The notes under the pieces: generated by a model | What the model saw: only the letters and a program-made list of their open reading frames with translations | The model's database searches: none | What the model was told of the DNA's origin: nothing | Shown: positions 22,990-35,100 of the stretch, one piece after another | How positions within the stretch are numbered: position 1 is the first letter of the stretch | Layout of the letters: the number at the start of each line of letters is the position of its first letter | Made by a program: the position numbers and the translations under genes | Source: Rhyzopertha dominica | Lineage: Eukaryota; Arthropoda; Insecta; Coleoptera; Bostrichidae | Length of the DNA: 64,000 nucleotides | Direction of reading: 5' to 3' | Assembly (NCBI GenBank): GCA_025024175.1 | Contig: QCXZ01000001.1 | Location: forward strand, 5,518,001-5,582,000

Positions 22990-25040
22990 GATGCCCCCTA
23001 CAAGTGTGGGCGAAACCTCGACTTTATTCCGATCTCAGACGCGATCTAACTCAAAAAGACTAAGATTCCAATCCAACTCTGGCCACGAAAGCTCACGTTT
23101 TTACATGTATTTAACAAATCCATGCCAAGCAAGACTCTGGTATACAGTAATACGGCTCCCTAACAGTTTATATCGTTACCCCAGTTGAATAACATCATGA
23201 ATCTTCCGCAGGCAATAACGACGTTATGCACACCATCCAGATCATCGATCTGGGGTGCAAACTGCATTGTGAGGATGATGGATGTGCCTCTCCGACGTCC
23301 TTAGAACACAAGCCACCCAAAGTGACACGGTATAATGTTCTACTTCGCGAGTTGCCGTGCATGTTTCGGAAAGTGTCATGGACAAGCTCTCTGCATGGAA
23401 ATGCGCCGAACAATATGCGAATAATGTGATGCTGGTCAGCGGCAGACTCAAGGTGAATGCGCAAAAATCGAATGCAGATAGCGGGGCTTTTTGACAATAT
23501 TCTTAGTCCAAGAAAGAGGTACACTAGTTTTATTATTGATAGTAATAATTTTGTTCAAGGAGCTTTAAAAGAATTCCCTAAGTCATTCGGTCTAAAATAA
23601 CTTAAAAATTGATGATTTCCACATTTTTTTCAACACAATGGAAAATCAGAACTGTTGGAAAATACCTAGTACAAAATACTCTGGTGTTAATTCTATGGAA
23701 AGAAAAGAAAAACAAGAATTTTTAGAAGGGCAAAAACAAAAAAAAAAGATTATTTGTTTGACATTAATATTGCAACTCTAATATGTATATTTTAAGAGGA
23801 GGTTGTCTTGAATAATTAAGGAAACAATTTCTATAAATCTGTAATATATGTATATATCATTTTAGATACATTGCAAATAATACTGGTGTTTGTATGGCTA
23901 TATATAACTCAAAATATATTAAAAACGATACAATTGCTGTTGTTGGTATCAGAAAAAAGATCAATATTCTCAATAATCAATTTCTGGTTGTATAGTTTTC
24001 ATAAACCAAATATGAAACATGCACTAAACTTGATGAAAAAATGAATACAGCCAATCAAAAGCACGGTTGTTTTTAACATGGATTTAAAAAGCAGTGTTAT
24101 GATCAAGATATTATTAATAATAAAAATAAACTGTTGTGCTGAACGCGTCCATGAGCCAAAGGCCTTCAGAAACACCTTAAAAAAAAACAAAGTGTAAAGG
24201 GGCCGTAATAGTAGTAACGATCTCTACAAGTAAAAGTGATCCGTAATTTAGCATAGAATCCATAAAGACTACTTATTTATAACTTTAGTTTTTTTTTAAT
24301 ATTGGCCAGTTTAAAAAGAGAAAAAGTCAATATCTGTAAACTACGGATCCATCTTTTTGAAACACCGTTTAATCGTAAGATGTTTTGCAACATATTCATA
24401 AAGTCAATAAAGTAAGAAAAAAAAACTTCAAAATGCTTGAAGAAATTCAATAATGACTCGCAAGACTATGAATATTCATAGGGAAAAATAAACGCGCTGT
24501 ACCTACCATCTGTTGGCTGACTAGTACACTAACTGCAATCCCAAAGTCTAACGGGAAAACAAGAGATGGCGCAGACTGTGTAATTCCACATGTACTTTCC
24601 CAAATTAATCTATATAAAATAGATTAATTCAAAACGCAATGAATAACGTTATCGATAAAATACCGATTTAATTTTTTGGATAATTTTTTCATTAAATAAT
24701 AAAATTTAATTGATAAATTTTTAGTTATATCCCACATTTCTAAACTAATCTAATGTTTTTAGGAATGACCTTGCTTTTAACAAGATTGTTCAATTCAATA
24801 TAGTAGATATTCCCCTATTTAGATTTATTGAATCACGAAATAAATGACAATTTTTTACTAATCTTGAATTTCTAGTATTGAAGAAGTTATTGAAGCTGTT
24901 TTAAACTGGATAGAGATAATCAAAGACAAAGATGTGCCCTTATCTCTGGACTGTTCATTCAAGAAAAGCTCTTGAATACACCAAACAATATCTTTAACAC
25001 AAATGAAAATGGGTTGTTCTTCAAATATTGACCTGACAAG
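22990..25040. other. Non-coding stretch
   Basis: No recognised gene. Open frames at 23195-23524 on both strands cover a moderately GC-rich patch but look like shadows of each other. Confidence 0.4.
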
Positions 25041-25047
25041 ACACTAA

Positions 25048-25223
25048 CGCCCCGTTGCACAAAGCGTGGTTAACCAGACCCCCTGGTTAACACGCGGTCA
25101 ACGGACAGTTGTCATGGAAACGGTTCTTTTTAAGGGTTCTTCATTGGTGCTGCCTATGGCAACGGCTGGTTAACCTCGTGTTAACCAGGGGGTCTGGTTA
25201 ACCACGCTTTGTGCAACGGGGCA
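25048..25223. mobile_element. 176-bp MITE with TAA target duplication
   Basis: Nearly perfect inverted repeats of about 46 bp start GCCCCGTTGCACAAAGCG and include GGTTAACCAGACCCCC. TAA lies immediately outside both ends (25045-25047 and 25224-25226). A 3-bp TWA duplication and this size fit a PIF/Harbinger-type non-autonomous element. It lies about 275 bp past the 3' end of the phosphodiesterase gene. Confidence 0.8.
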
Positions 25224-25500
25224 TAAAATAAAAAATGTTTTGGCAGTGAACATAGTAAAGAAAGAATAATGGTTGAGATGAATATATGGCAGTTACCCAA
25301 AAGTTAGCACTTTTGCTTATTGGAAGAAGTAAAAAAACCTGAGAAGTTTTAGAGGAGTCAAATCATAAGAGGTGGCGTAGAGGTTTAATAAGAAAGTCTG
25401 GATGACAAGTATTTAACATCAAAAAGCAATAATGAATACAAAACATTTTATTAATGGTTCAACGTCAATTTCATCAAAATAGATAGTGTTAATAACAAAA

Positions 25501-27335
25501 CTACATCCACTTTAAACAAGCAATTAAAGCCAGATGGTCCGAAGGAAACACTTGGCTTGGCAAGGCCACATTCTCTGCTAATACTGCTTCTTCCGGAAAT
25601 GGAACCGAGTAAGTCACATGTAGACCCTCATCTTCCACAAACACATAGTCCAAACATCCCTTGAAGTCACTTGTATAGTTCGTGAATTTGGGCACACCAC
25701 AGGCACTTTTAAACTTGACCGGATGGGATAAAGTCACTTCTTTGTCTTGGGCACTGATTTGACTGTTGGTGACTGTACCTTTAGTTAAGTACTGGAAAAC
25801 GTCTGATTCGGGTACGCTATTGAAGTCGCCGCAGAAGATTATGGATGCCTTCATCTTTTTCATCTGCAATGGTAAAGAAAATGCAGAAGTAGAGAAGAGT
25901 TATGGCTCACTCTAACTTACTTTGTTGTATTGGTCCTTTAATTTTTTCAGGTGGTACATGGCCACTGCTACTTGGATTAGGCGAATATGGTTCGCTTCAG
26001 AATGATAATATAAGTGTGTATTTCCTAATATCACAATTTTGTGCATTCCCTTGGCTTGTAATACAAGCAACTGCAAGGAAGTTGCTTGCTTCTGTAGGAG
26101 CTCTTGAACAGTCTCGTTTCCTTTATATAAATCTCTTATGTATTGTAGGTTTTTATTTTTCTTTAGGTCTTCAGATAGAACGATGTGTGAGGATTGCAGG
26201 AGTCTAAAATAATAATCAATCAACTTTAAAGGTTGCTCTACAAAGAAATACTTCTTTTTACTTACTCAAATCTTGAACTGTTGTAAGCACAACACAGTCC
26301 CTCCGGAATCCTATTTCCTTTCTTATTAAAGATACTTTTATATCCCATATTTTTAAACTTATGCCTAAAGTAATGGATGTATTCCTTATTGTCCATCTCC
26401 TGTAGACACACTACATCACCATTGTAACCAGCTATCTCCTTAACCAGCAACGATTTCCTATAGTCAATGGCTAAAAACTGATCTGGACAGTGTGAGAATT
26501 GATTCCCAATATCGATGTAACGGTTGGAAAGAATATTATAGCTAACGATACGAAATCTGAAGCAAACTTAAATTCAATTGCCTTTCTTTAACTGACAGAA
26601 CACTTACTCTTTTCCATTCAGCTTCTCATATGTATATTTGTGTCGATCTTCAAATGCAGACTTAGGCATATCTGGCAGTTGTTCAACTACATTGTTACTT
26701 ATAACCTCAAAAACTGGTCCCTCGCAATGTTGGTTTTTCGGCAAGAAACGGAATTTGAGATAGTGATCGATGTCTGCGAGCTGCGTCTTGTACGTGAAAG
26801 CGGTACCCACTTGGGTCCAGTTCTCTTTATCTAAAGATTTAAACCAACGATGTTCCGACAACTCGCTCTTGGTGTACATTGTCTTGCAATAGGTTGGCTG
26901 CGTCGTAAAGTTAGCATAAATCACACCAGGCAGTTTTATCACTTGCACAAGAGGAGCGTTAATGTATACATTAAAAGTCTGTTTGAATATGTGAAACGTC
27001 AAAGCTTTACTGTGTAACTCAATCACGTGCTTACAAGAAATACTGTTATCGACATTCACCCCATTATCCTTCAATTCCACTGGAATCTGAAAGGAGATTC
27101 CTGAATCCTTCACTTTATCTTTCAGGATTTTCTTTATTTTGTTTTGGACGTGAGTCAACAGTGATCCAACTGTATCGTGAATCTGTCGAATTGCATTTAC
27201 TTCTAGAAGTACAGTTCCGACTATTTCATTATGAATTGTTAGTGAAAACTCCAAGTCACATTGATTCGTATTGATATAAGCCCTAAAATATGCCACTCTT
27301 TTACCATCTTCTGTTTCCAAACCGTTCATTTTCAT
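25501..27335 (-). CDS. PDE12: 2',5'-phosphodiesterase 12-like (EEP family), four exons
   Basis: Exons on the minus strand are 27335-26608, 26556-26266, 26203-25921 and 25863-25501. All introns are about 50-60 bp with GT..AG ends and phases that match, giving 554 residues, close to the vertebrate enzyme (about 600). The N-terminal ~230 residues are the non-catalytic region. The exonuclease-endonuclease-phosphatase domain begins at about 245 (RIVSYNIL). Catalytic signatures are LQE at 294-296, GNTHLYYH in exon 3, GDFN at 446-449, LDYVF and SDHLAL with His544. Known family members remove 2'-5' oligoadenylate and poly(A) tails, mainly in mitochondria. I see no obvious mitochondrial presequence at this start, so an upstream exon is possible. 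Confidence 0.9.
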
Positions 27336-27737
27336 CACTCAATTCCCAACAAAAAGTAAGGTTATGTGTGGTAGTTCAAATAGACCAGCTCACAGTTCCC
27401 TGCACTGTTGTCAAATCGCGAAGCAAAACGTAAGACTCACAGACTAATCACACTTTACACAAAAAATGCATTAAATAGATTGCAAGCGGTTTTGAACATG
27501 TATTGCTAGATTTGCAACCGTGAGATCCCCATGCTGATTTAGTGGTGGTAAAAAAGGCTATTTTTTCGCACTTCTTTTGGTTTTTCAACAATATCTCCTA
27601 AACTAAACTGTACGCTCTCGGGAAAAATTCCAAAAGTGATATATTGACAACTTATTTCAACGAACAATGTCACTCATATGTCAATTAAAACTCTTTAAAT
27701 TCCCGCTTTTATGCTCCAAAACCCATAAATTACCGAG
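27336..27737. promoter_or_regulatory. Probable bidirectional promoter
   Basis: Two divergent coding regions are separated by only 402 bp, so both 5' UTRs and core promoters must lie here. No clear TATA box is positioned for either gene. The call is from arrangement only. Confidence 0.5.
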
Positions 27738-28844
27738 ATGCAAATTCCACGAGATCCGAAAGATGTCTTAAAATTCCAGCTGAGCCGGTCGATATCAAAC
27801 ATAGAAGATGCCCTGACAGAAGCGGGTGATCCAGAATTATTCCTGAGCGCAAGTGTGGCCTTTCTCCAGCGTTATATCCACAACAAAATGACGGAGCCGT
27901 TCCAAAAACCTTTGCCGTGCGATAGGGACATCGGAAGCTATTCTGATCTGTTAATATTCGACGTGAATGAGGAGAGATGTTTTGTAAGGGTGAAAAACGT
28001 GGAAAAATACGATAGAATTATGAAAAAAGAAGCTGCCATTCCTAGTAAGGCGCTGAGCTTGGACCAACTACTGCCAAAGCCTAAAAAGGCAAAGAAGAAA
28101 CGTTCTAGCTTGCTAAGTTTGTTCAGGAACAAGACGCTGTCTAAGATCAGCTTTCCTGAAGGATCTAATCTACAAAGAACTCTCAGCATCTTTACTCTGT
28201 TTAAACGCGTGCCCAAAATCAGGGAAGGAAGTAAAGAATTGGTACCGATAGCTGATTCTAGGACGATCGCAATCGATTGCAGAAGAAGTAATATTTCAAG
28301 CGAGTCCAAGATTACGTGTAGTACAAGTACTAGCACGTCCTCCCTTAGAGAACTGCCTTCCAGCTTTATAAAACCGATCTCTAGCTCTACAGTTATCACT
28401 ATGAACGAACATCCAATAAGGAAGTCAACGGCGATTTGTAGCTTGAAGTTAAAAAATCCCGGTCTTTCAAAAGAGGAACTGGATATAATAAACAATCTTC
28501 CTGGTCATCCTAAGTCATATCTAAAGAAATCACTGAGTGAGACCAGAGAATACAATAAGCGTTCTAAACGAAGAAGCATCTACAGTTCATCGAGCAGAGA
28601 CAGCAACCTATCAGGTCTATCGCTGCAAAGACAGACTTCTTCGAAACTGAGTGTTTGTATGGAAGATGAATTTGAAGAAGATGAAGAAACTTTGTCGAGG
28701 TCAGATGGCAGCGAGTACTCTTGCAATTTAACTGATGAAGTCAAATCAAACTTCTCCCCGGAAGCTATAGATATCATAATGAGGAGATTGATACAGTATT
28801 TTGAGTATAATCCAGATACGAAATGCAAGTGTAACAAGAAATAA
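27738..28844 (+). CDS. Uncharacterised intronless 368-residue protein
   Basis: The frame from ATG 27738 to TAA 28844 is fully open, with codon use unlike the random frames around it. I do not recognise a domain. Residues 1-110 look folded (FQLSRSISNIEDALTEAG, FLQRYIHNKM, SDLLIFDVNEERCFVRVKN). A Lys-rich patch PKPKKAKKKR is at about 113-122, a Ser-rich middle includes STSTSTSS, and an acidic patch EDEFEEDEETLSRSDG is at about 306-321. The last 25 residues again look helical (SPEAIDIIMRRLIQYFEY) and end CKCNKK. AATAAA overlaps the stop codon. It is head-to-head with PDE12. The basic and Ser-rich parts suggest a regulatory or cytoskeletal scaffold, but that is speculation. Confidence 0.75.
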   Translation: MQIPRDPKDVLKFQLSRSISNIEDALTEAGDPELFLSASVAFLQRYIHNKMTEPFQKPLPCDRDIGSYSDLLIFDVNEERCFVRVKNVEKYDRIMKKEAAIPSKALSLDQLLPKPKKAKKKRSSLLSLFRNKTLSKISFPEGSNLQRTLSIFTLFKRVPKIREGSKELVPIADSRTIAIDCRRSNISSESKITCSTSTSTSSLRELPSSFIKPISSSTVITMNEHPIRKSTAICSLKLKNPGLSKEELDIINNLPGHPKSYLKKSLSETREYNKRSKRRSIYSSSSRDSNLSGLSLQRQTSSKLSVCMEDEFEEDEETLSRSDGSEYSCNLTDEVKSNFSPEAIDIIMRRLIQYFEYNPDTKCKCNKK

Positions 28845-31409
28845 AGCATTCCGCTTACTACAAAAATGAGTACGAAGCTTTTAAAAACCGCTGAATGTTT
28901 CTAGACCTTTTTCTCAAATTAACCGCTCAAACACATCGACATCGACATTATACATAGAATAAGTGCCTTAAATTATAACATCGATGTCGCATTAGAACAT
29001 TAAGGCAACAAATTTGTTTGTTTCCACGAACGTAGAATGTAAACTTGGCAAGCGGAACTTGTTTTTAGCAAGTTCGCGAGTTTCGATGGCCACAACAAAA
29101 TATGAGTGTGCCGCAGTTTAAACTCTGAACCCAAACAAACATCGCCGTTTTTTTTGAGATCGAAAAACGCTAGTATCGCTTCGATGAAAGAATGAATTGC
29201 CAGAAGTAGTTGTATACGGAATATTATGAGGAAGTGGGTTTTCGTTATATCGTAAAATCGAAAAATTATTACAGGAAATATTATTTTCACACGTTTCCGA
29301 ACAGCTAGATTAGTTAGAACATAAGATACTACGATGTGATTGGCGTTAACAACTTATGATATAAACTAATCAGAATTAATTATTTAGAATCGAAAACCTC
29401 AAAACTTGTTAATACCATCAAATAGTAAATCTCTTTCTGCTAACAAGCCATCTTCGTTACCATAGTATTTGTATGCTGAAAAAAGACATTCTGGTGTCAA
29501 AATTAATAAAACAAAAGACTTGACTCGATATTAAAAGTGACTTTCAAACCAATAACACAAGCAAATTAACTGTCATATGCGAAACTTGGATTCGTGTGTT
29601 CTAAATAAATGAACGATTAGTTACAAAAATGTAACGTGGGGGTGTAAAGAGAAATAAGAAGTAATATTGTATGTGAGTTTTCTAAAAGTTTTCAAATAAA
29701 AGTAAGAAGACTGGTTAGTAAAATTAATGGATATAAAAAGAGGATTTGATAATGAACTTCTATCTCGTAATTATAATTTATAAAAGTAAGTAATTAGTTT
29801 ATAAACACAAGGAAATTAGTTAATTCACGTTGATTTTCTGTAAAAATTATTTACATAACGATACCAAAATTTTGCATGAGATGAGAAGCAGTTGTTCTTC
29901 TAAACTATTCATTATGTGTTTTTAAGTTTAACGTAAAAACTAGACAGTTTTAAACAGGATTTTTCGAGTCTTGCAAGTAAATTTTTAACTAGCATAACAT
30001 GATAAGTATAGGTATTACTAGTAGGGCTAGAATTTTAATTCTTAGATAAAACACCTAATTACACCTAACCTACACCTACACCTAATACATAAATCATATG
30101 TTTTCCTGAAATTGTTAGCTTGAGAGCTATTCTACGCTTTTATTATTTATATAATTTATCTAAGTGTTAGCATACTAGGAATTGGAATGCAATGAAATGT
30201 ATTTAAACATGAATGCAGGTCTCCAAATAAAATCATCAAACAATAATTCATCGCTCGCCTACAGCCTACCTTTTATCAATCATATCTCTTCGTTGATAGA
30301 CACATGACTTTGTAAAAAGTAAAAAAATCACAAACCACAACACAATCAATCGAAAACGTTTATCACAGACGCGCGTTTAACACTGACCACTCTCAACAAG
30401 CGCGCGACCTTTGTCCATGTGTTTGCCCGCATTTTTTGTTGTTGCTGGGTAACGGGTTTTTTTTGCAACACTTTCTTAATAATTTGCAAGAATATAAAAT
30501 ATTCCGATATGGTTGAATAGAGAACTGAACGGCCTTTTCAGTCAGGAAGATGCTACGAATATGACACAATTACGATTTTGGTTGATAAGAATTTAAGGTT
30601 TTCATAATTGTTAATTCCATTTCGCAGAAAAGAAATGTACAAAATCCCACTTATACTAATTAACAAAGTATTACTCGTATTTATTCCGAACAAAATGCTG
30701 GTCTTTGCGATATTATGTTATAATGAAGTACGTCATTGGAATGTAATTAAATGCTAACCTAAATATTTCTAGCAACGTATTTCAATGATTACAGTAACAC
30801 ACCTGTCGCATGCAAGACTTGGTAATTTAATTTGCATTTAGGAATGACAAGAACAGCGAGAAATTCTTGTAATATAAATTGTGTGTCTATCATTTTATAT
30901 AAAAATGAATGTTTATTTTGTAGTTAGCTGTTTTTGATATAAAGAATGGCGTCACATCCATACCCCTTTAGACTATTACTGTGTATACAGGTAACACGCC
31001 ATTCATTCATGTCTGTACAGTATGTGGCATCTGATAAAGACTTATACGTCATTGGCACTAAAATAGATATTATGCAGTATGGGGATAAGTGTGATTATTC
31101 AGATGATAGATTTATAAATATAGCTGCTGTCGAAGATACAAACACAAAAAGTGCGAATTATTTCAGTTTGCTGCAAGAAATGAACCTTGACAAAGAAAAT
31201 TCAAGTCCTATCGCTCAAATTGGTAAATTAGGTAGAAACAAATGAAACAGAATCAAAATGGATGTCACGGCAGTCAGAAATAATATTAGGATTAATTCGT
31301 ATGCTAAGAAAAATGAATTTGGGAAACTTTTTTCAACAGACTCTAGCTAAACACTGTGCGTAACTTATTGAACCTCTAACAGTTCCTATATATGAAACTG
31401 TATGAGCTA
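28845..31409. other. Intergenic stretch
   Basis: AT-rich with no recognised gene. The open frame at 30946-31245 has no domain I know. A short run of ACACCTA-like units lies at about 30055-30092. The patch at 30365-30460 is GC-richer and might hold a promoter. Confidence 0.4.
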
Positions 31410-31700
31410 TAAGACTAGTTAGAATGTACTCAAATGGTCCTGATATTCATGTTCTAGTTAACTTCAAACGCCTTAGAACAAAGATAAAGATAGATATTAA
31501 AACGCACATAAACAATAGACATATAAGAAACACTGAATTCAATACAAAATATCTGTGAATCGAAATAAATTTTGGGCCTACGTTAACAGCAGGAATAGTT
31601 CACGTAAAGTTTTTTCATGCATAAATTATGAAAATCAACCTCTGGATTCTCCCGAGGATAAAGTCAATGCCTTTGCTACATTTTTAGTAAACAATAAAAT
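31410..31700 (+). pseudogene. Jockey-like LINE scrap
   Basis: The frame contains FKRLRTKIKIDIKTHI and, one frame over, NKFWAYVNSRNSSRK with PEDKVNAFATFL. This is the linker between endonuclease and reverse transcriptase in Jockey-type LINEs. It lies upstream of the transporter gene on the same strand. Confidence 0.6.
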
Positions 31701-32158
31701 AAATTATCAATGCTAGCTACATATGCTCCACAAGTTTCCAGGAGTTTTCATGCGTTTTGCACTAGGACTTCTCGAACTATACTTTTTTTAATACTCACCA
31801 CATTTTAATTTGTGTACAACCAAAATGACTTAGCTGATAAGATCGATATTTTTCCCTGCAGCATTAAGGATATAAAAAATCGTTACTTGTCTTAAGATGT
31901 ACTTACGTTACTGTGTATTAGTTATTTTGTAATGAGTTAATAGTTATTCTGCAACGATAGACATTTCGTGTCATTTTCCTGTTCTGTAATTGGGTATTCA
32001 CCGATGTAGAATATATAAATAAACTAATTAGCACAGGAGAATGAAACTCGACAAGGTTTCTATATAGCATTGACTGATACGACTACAGACGAAATGACTC
32101 AGTCAAGTTAGTTGTGTTAGCACCGAATAAACCTGTCATTTACGTCATCCTCATCACG

Positions 32159-35100
32159 ATGAAAACAATTCGCATAGCTGAAGACGTCAAAAGCAAAGTC
32201 ATCGAAGATGAGGACAGACACTACGTCAAAGAAGAAGAAACAACCAAAGTTGAGGACGTCACCCCGGTGGTTTCTGAGGAAGAAACATTCATCCCCAGCT
32301 ACGAAAGCCTGGCTTGGCCAAGCAAGTACCACTACATGCTGTACTGCATCATCTACGGGAGTGGAGGAGAGGTACTTCCTATGGCTGTGAGGTACTGCCT
32401 TGCTCTATCCGGTACAGCGGTTGTGTTGATAGTCGGCGTGTTCTCCATGTCGGTCGTGCTACCCATGATTTATTTGGAGGTGTTTTTAGGCCAATTTGTG
32501 CAGAAAACGAATGGACAGATGTATAAAATGGCTCCCATATTTTTTGGTAAGTTCCTTGTGAAACGCTTTTTCAGCAATAGGAGGCATTCTATATATCTCG
32601 AAAACAAAAGCAAGTAGAATGAAATAGTTTCACAGCTCGTTTAAGTTCTTTATATGAGAACTTCCTCATGTTCAAACCTTCAAGTTTAGAAGAGCTCAAC
32701 AATCAGTTTAACTTTTCAGGTTTGAGTGTATACTTCTGGCTATACAACATAGTCTACACAATTGTGGATGTGATGGAAGAAAGTACCATAGTTACACATT
32801 TTGCTTGGAAAATAACTTCACCAGCTACCATCCTTAATTGCTCAGAAGGAGACCTAGACTGTTATGATTTCAGTGAGAAAGGGCCTATAAACGATACTTG
32901 TGAAAATGAATTCATTTCCATGAAATGTGAAAACCTCGGCATCATCAGATACGATACTGAATACAAGTACTGGTAAGAATGAGTTGGGAAAGTTAGACAG
33001 TTAGCAACTGGATTAAAGGAATTTTGCTTTTGATTATACTATTAAGTTTTCAAACTTCTTAAATTAATCTTCTTCTACCACCTCCACCCCCAAGTAGGCG
33101 ACTGAATTTATTAACCAACCACTTTGCTGATGATGAGTTGATATTTATTCCCTGGTTTATGAATTTTTGGTAGAGCACAGTTTTTTGATATAACTTGAAC
33201 TTGTATTTAAGATTACTATTTATTAATAAGCTGAAACTGTCCAATGCATCATAGACCTCTTTAAAAAATCTTTTAATGGATTTTTGCTTCTTGCATCATA
33301 CCGATCGGTTTTTAACATAGAAGTAACCTCATTAAAATATTCACCTTTTTATAACAACTATGGAATTTATCTTATAAACTTTGACTTAAAAACTACCTTA
33401 CCTTTTTAAATCATTTGCCTGTGATGGAACTGTATATTGTTTTTGATATTTTTCATGTATTTCTTTCTCTAACTTTTTTTTGCTTTTTATCACTAATTAT
33501 GTCTTCTAAAGCGAAATGTTTTGATTTTACTCCATATTTTAAGCCGGGTTTTAACTAGTCAAGTTCAGTATTTAAAATGAATTTACTTTTATTACGTACT
33601 CTTACTGTAATGTCCAACTTTATCTCATTCTGCGCAACTTGATGTGATGACGAACATATTCTGGTCATCTAGCAGAACACTCTCACTTTCAGGATGTTGT
33701 ACAAGAGCGAAAAAGACTACGCCAATTGGCAGCTAGTTTTGGGAGCCTTGTTTGTCTGGCTAGCTGTAGCTTTAGCATTAACCAGGGGACTATACCTCTG
33801 CTCAAGGGTTTTAAAAGAATGCTCTAGCCTTTCCAAATCTTTTCACGAAACAAATTCCAGATGATGAACTTCGGATTCATAATCCACATGTCAACCTTTA
33901 CTCTGATGGCCATCATGGGACTACCGATGGATGGAGGTTGGAAGGGCCTTACCAGCATATCGATGGCGAGGATAAAAGGTCACCTGAGCTTTCACGACGT
34001 AAGTCCATCGCGGTAGGTGGCAGCTGTGACGATTTTGAAAGCTTTAGGTGCTGGGCCTGCTTACGTACTCGTTGTTCAGGACTGGGATTATTTTTCCAAC
34101 TGGACACATGACGTATTCGTCGAAAGTACCGCCCAGGAAGGGTCTCGCGGCTGAATGCAGCACTATTATGGTACTAAGTCTACTTCTAACAGCTTATTAC
34201 ATTATCACGTTGTATATAATGATGGGGGTGTTACGAGAAGCCATTGGAGTTGATATGGACGTTTTATTCGTTCCTTGTAATCAGAATCATGTCGAACAAC
34301 GAAGAAGGATTTGTAAATTATTATGTTCTAGATAGAGGGATGTATCTGGCCATGGTTCCAGCATTTTTGAAGTACATCAAGTGCAGGGCGGTTTTCGTCA
34401 ATTTCTATTACTTCTCGTTGTTGTTTTTGGAAATTATAAAACTGGTAAGTTTAATTATACAGCAGAAAATACATGTAAGTTTTGGGAACAACTCCCAGAG
34501 ATTACAGAAAACAGTAATAGCCAGGGATGTAAATAGTAGAGTTGGAAACACTTATAAAGGGGTTGTCAGTGAACACGGAGAAGAAACAAAGAACAATAAT
34601 AGTCAAAGAGTCGCACATTACTGCATAGATAACAATATGATAGTGGGGAATACGTACTACGAAAATAAAAAATATACAGCAGGAAATAGAAATCAATAAT
34701 AGATTATACATCAATTGATAAAAATAGTAGATCAGATATGTTAGTTGAAAGAATACAGTGAGGTTACGAAATATCCAGGCTGGCCCATTAGTGCGTGGAC
34801 GGAATATTATGCAATTGTTATTACAGCTTTTAAAATTCTGCGAGTGCAGCGTAGTAGGGAGTGATTAAGTCTACAAAATAAACATATTTTTACTCTTCCC
34901 CCAACATATACGGGGGTGGTTCAATACATTCTTATATATTTTTTAAATGGAACACCCTGTATATTATTACATTTTTGGATTCCTCTTTTAATTTTAATGG
35001 CACTTAATATAACATATATGGGGTCTAAAATACACTGTTGTAAAGTTATTTCAGGTTTTTCCAAAATTTTGACATTTTGGAAAAGTATTATATTTTAAAA

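Noticed and set aside
30055..30092. Run of CCTAA/ACACCTA units resembling insect telomeric repeat
   Set aside because: Units are irregular and few; no longer array is present, so chance or a local microsatellite is more likely.
30946..31245. 99-codon open frame upstream of the transporter
   Set aside because: No recognised domain, no matching splice sites and no conservation evidence available.
34230..34284. Alternative intron in the transporter starting at 34230 instead of 34212
   Set aside because: Both keep the frame; the GTATAT donor at 34212 fits the consensus better than GTTACG, so it was preferred but not proven.
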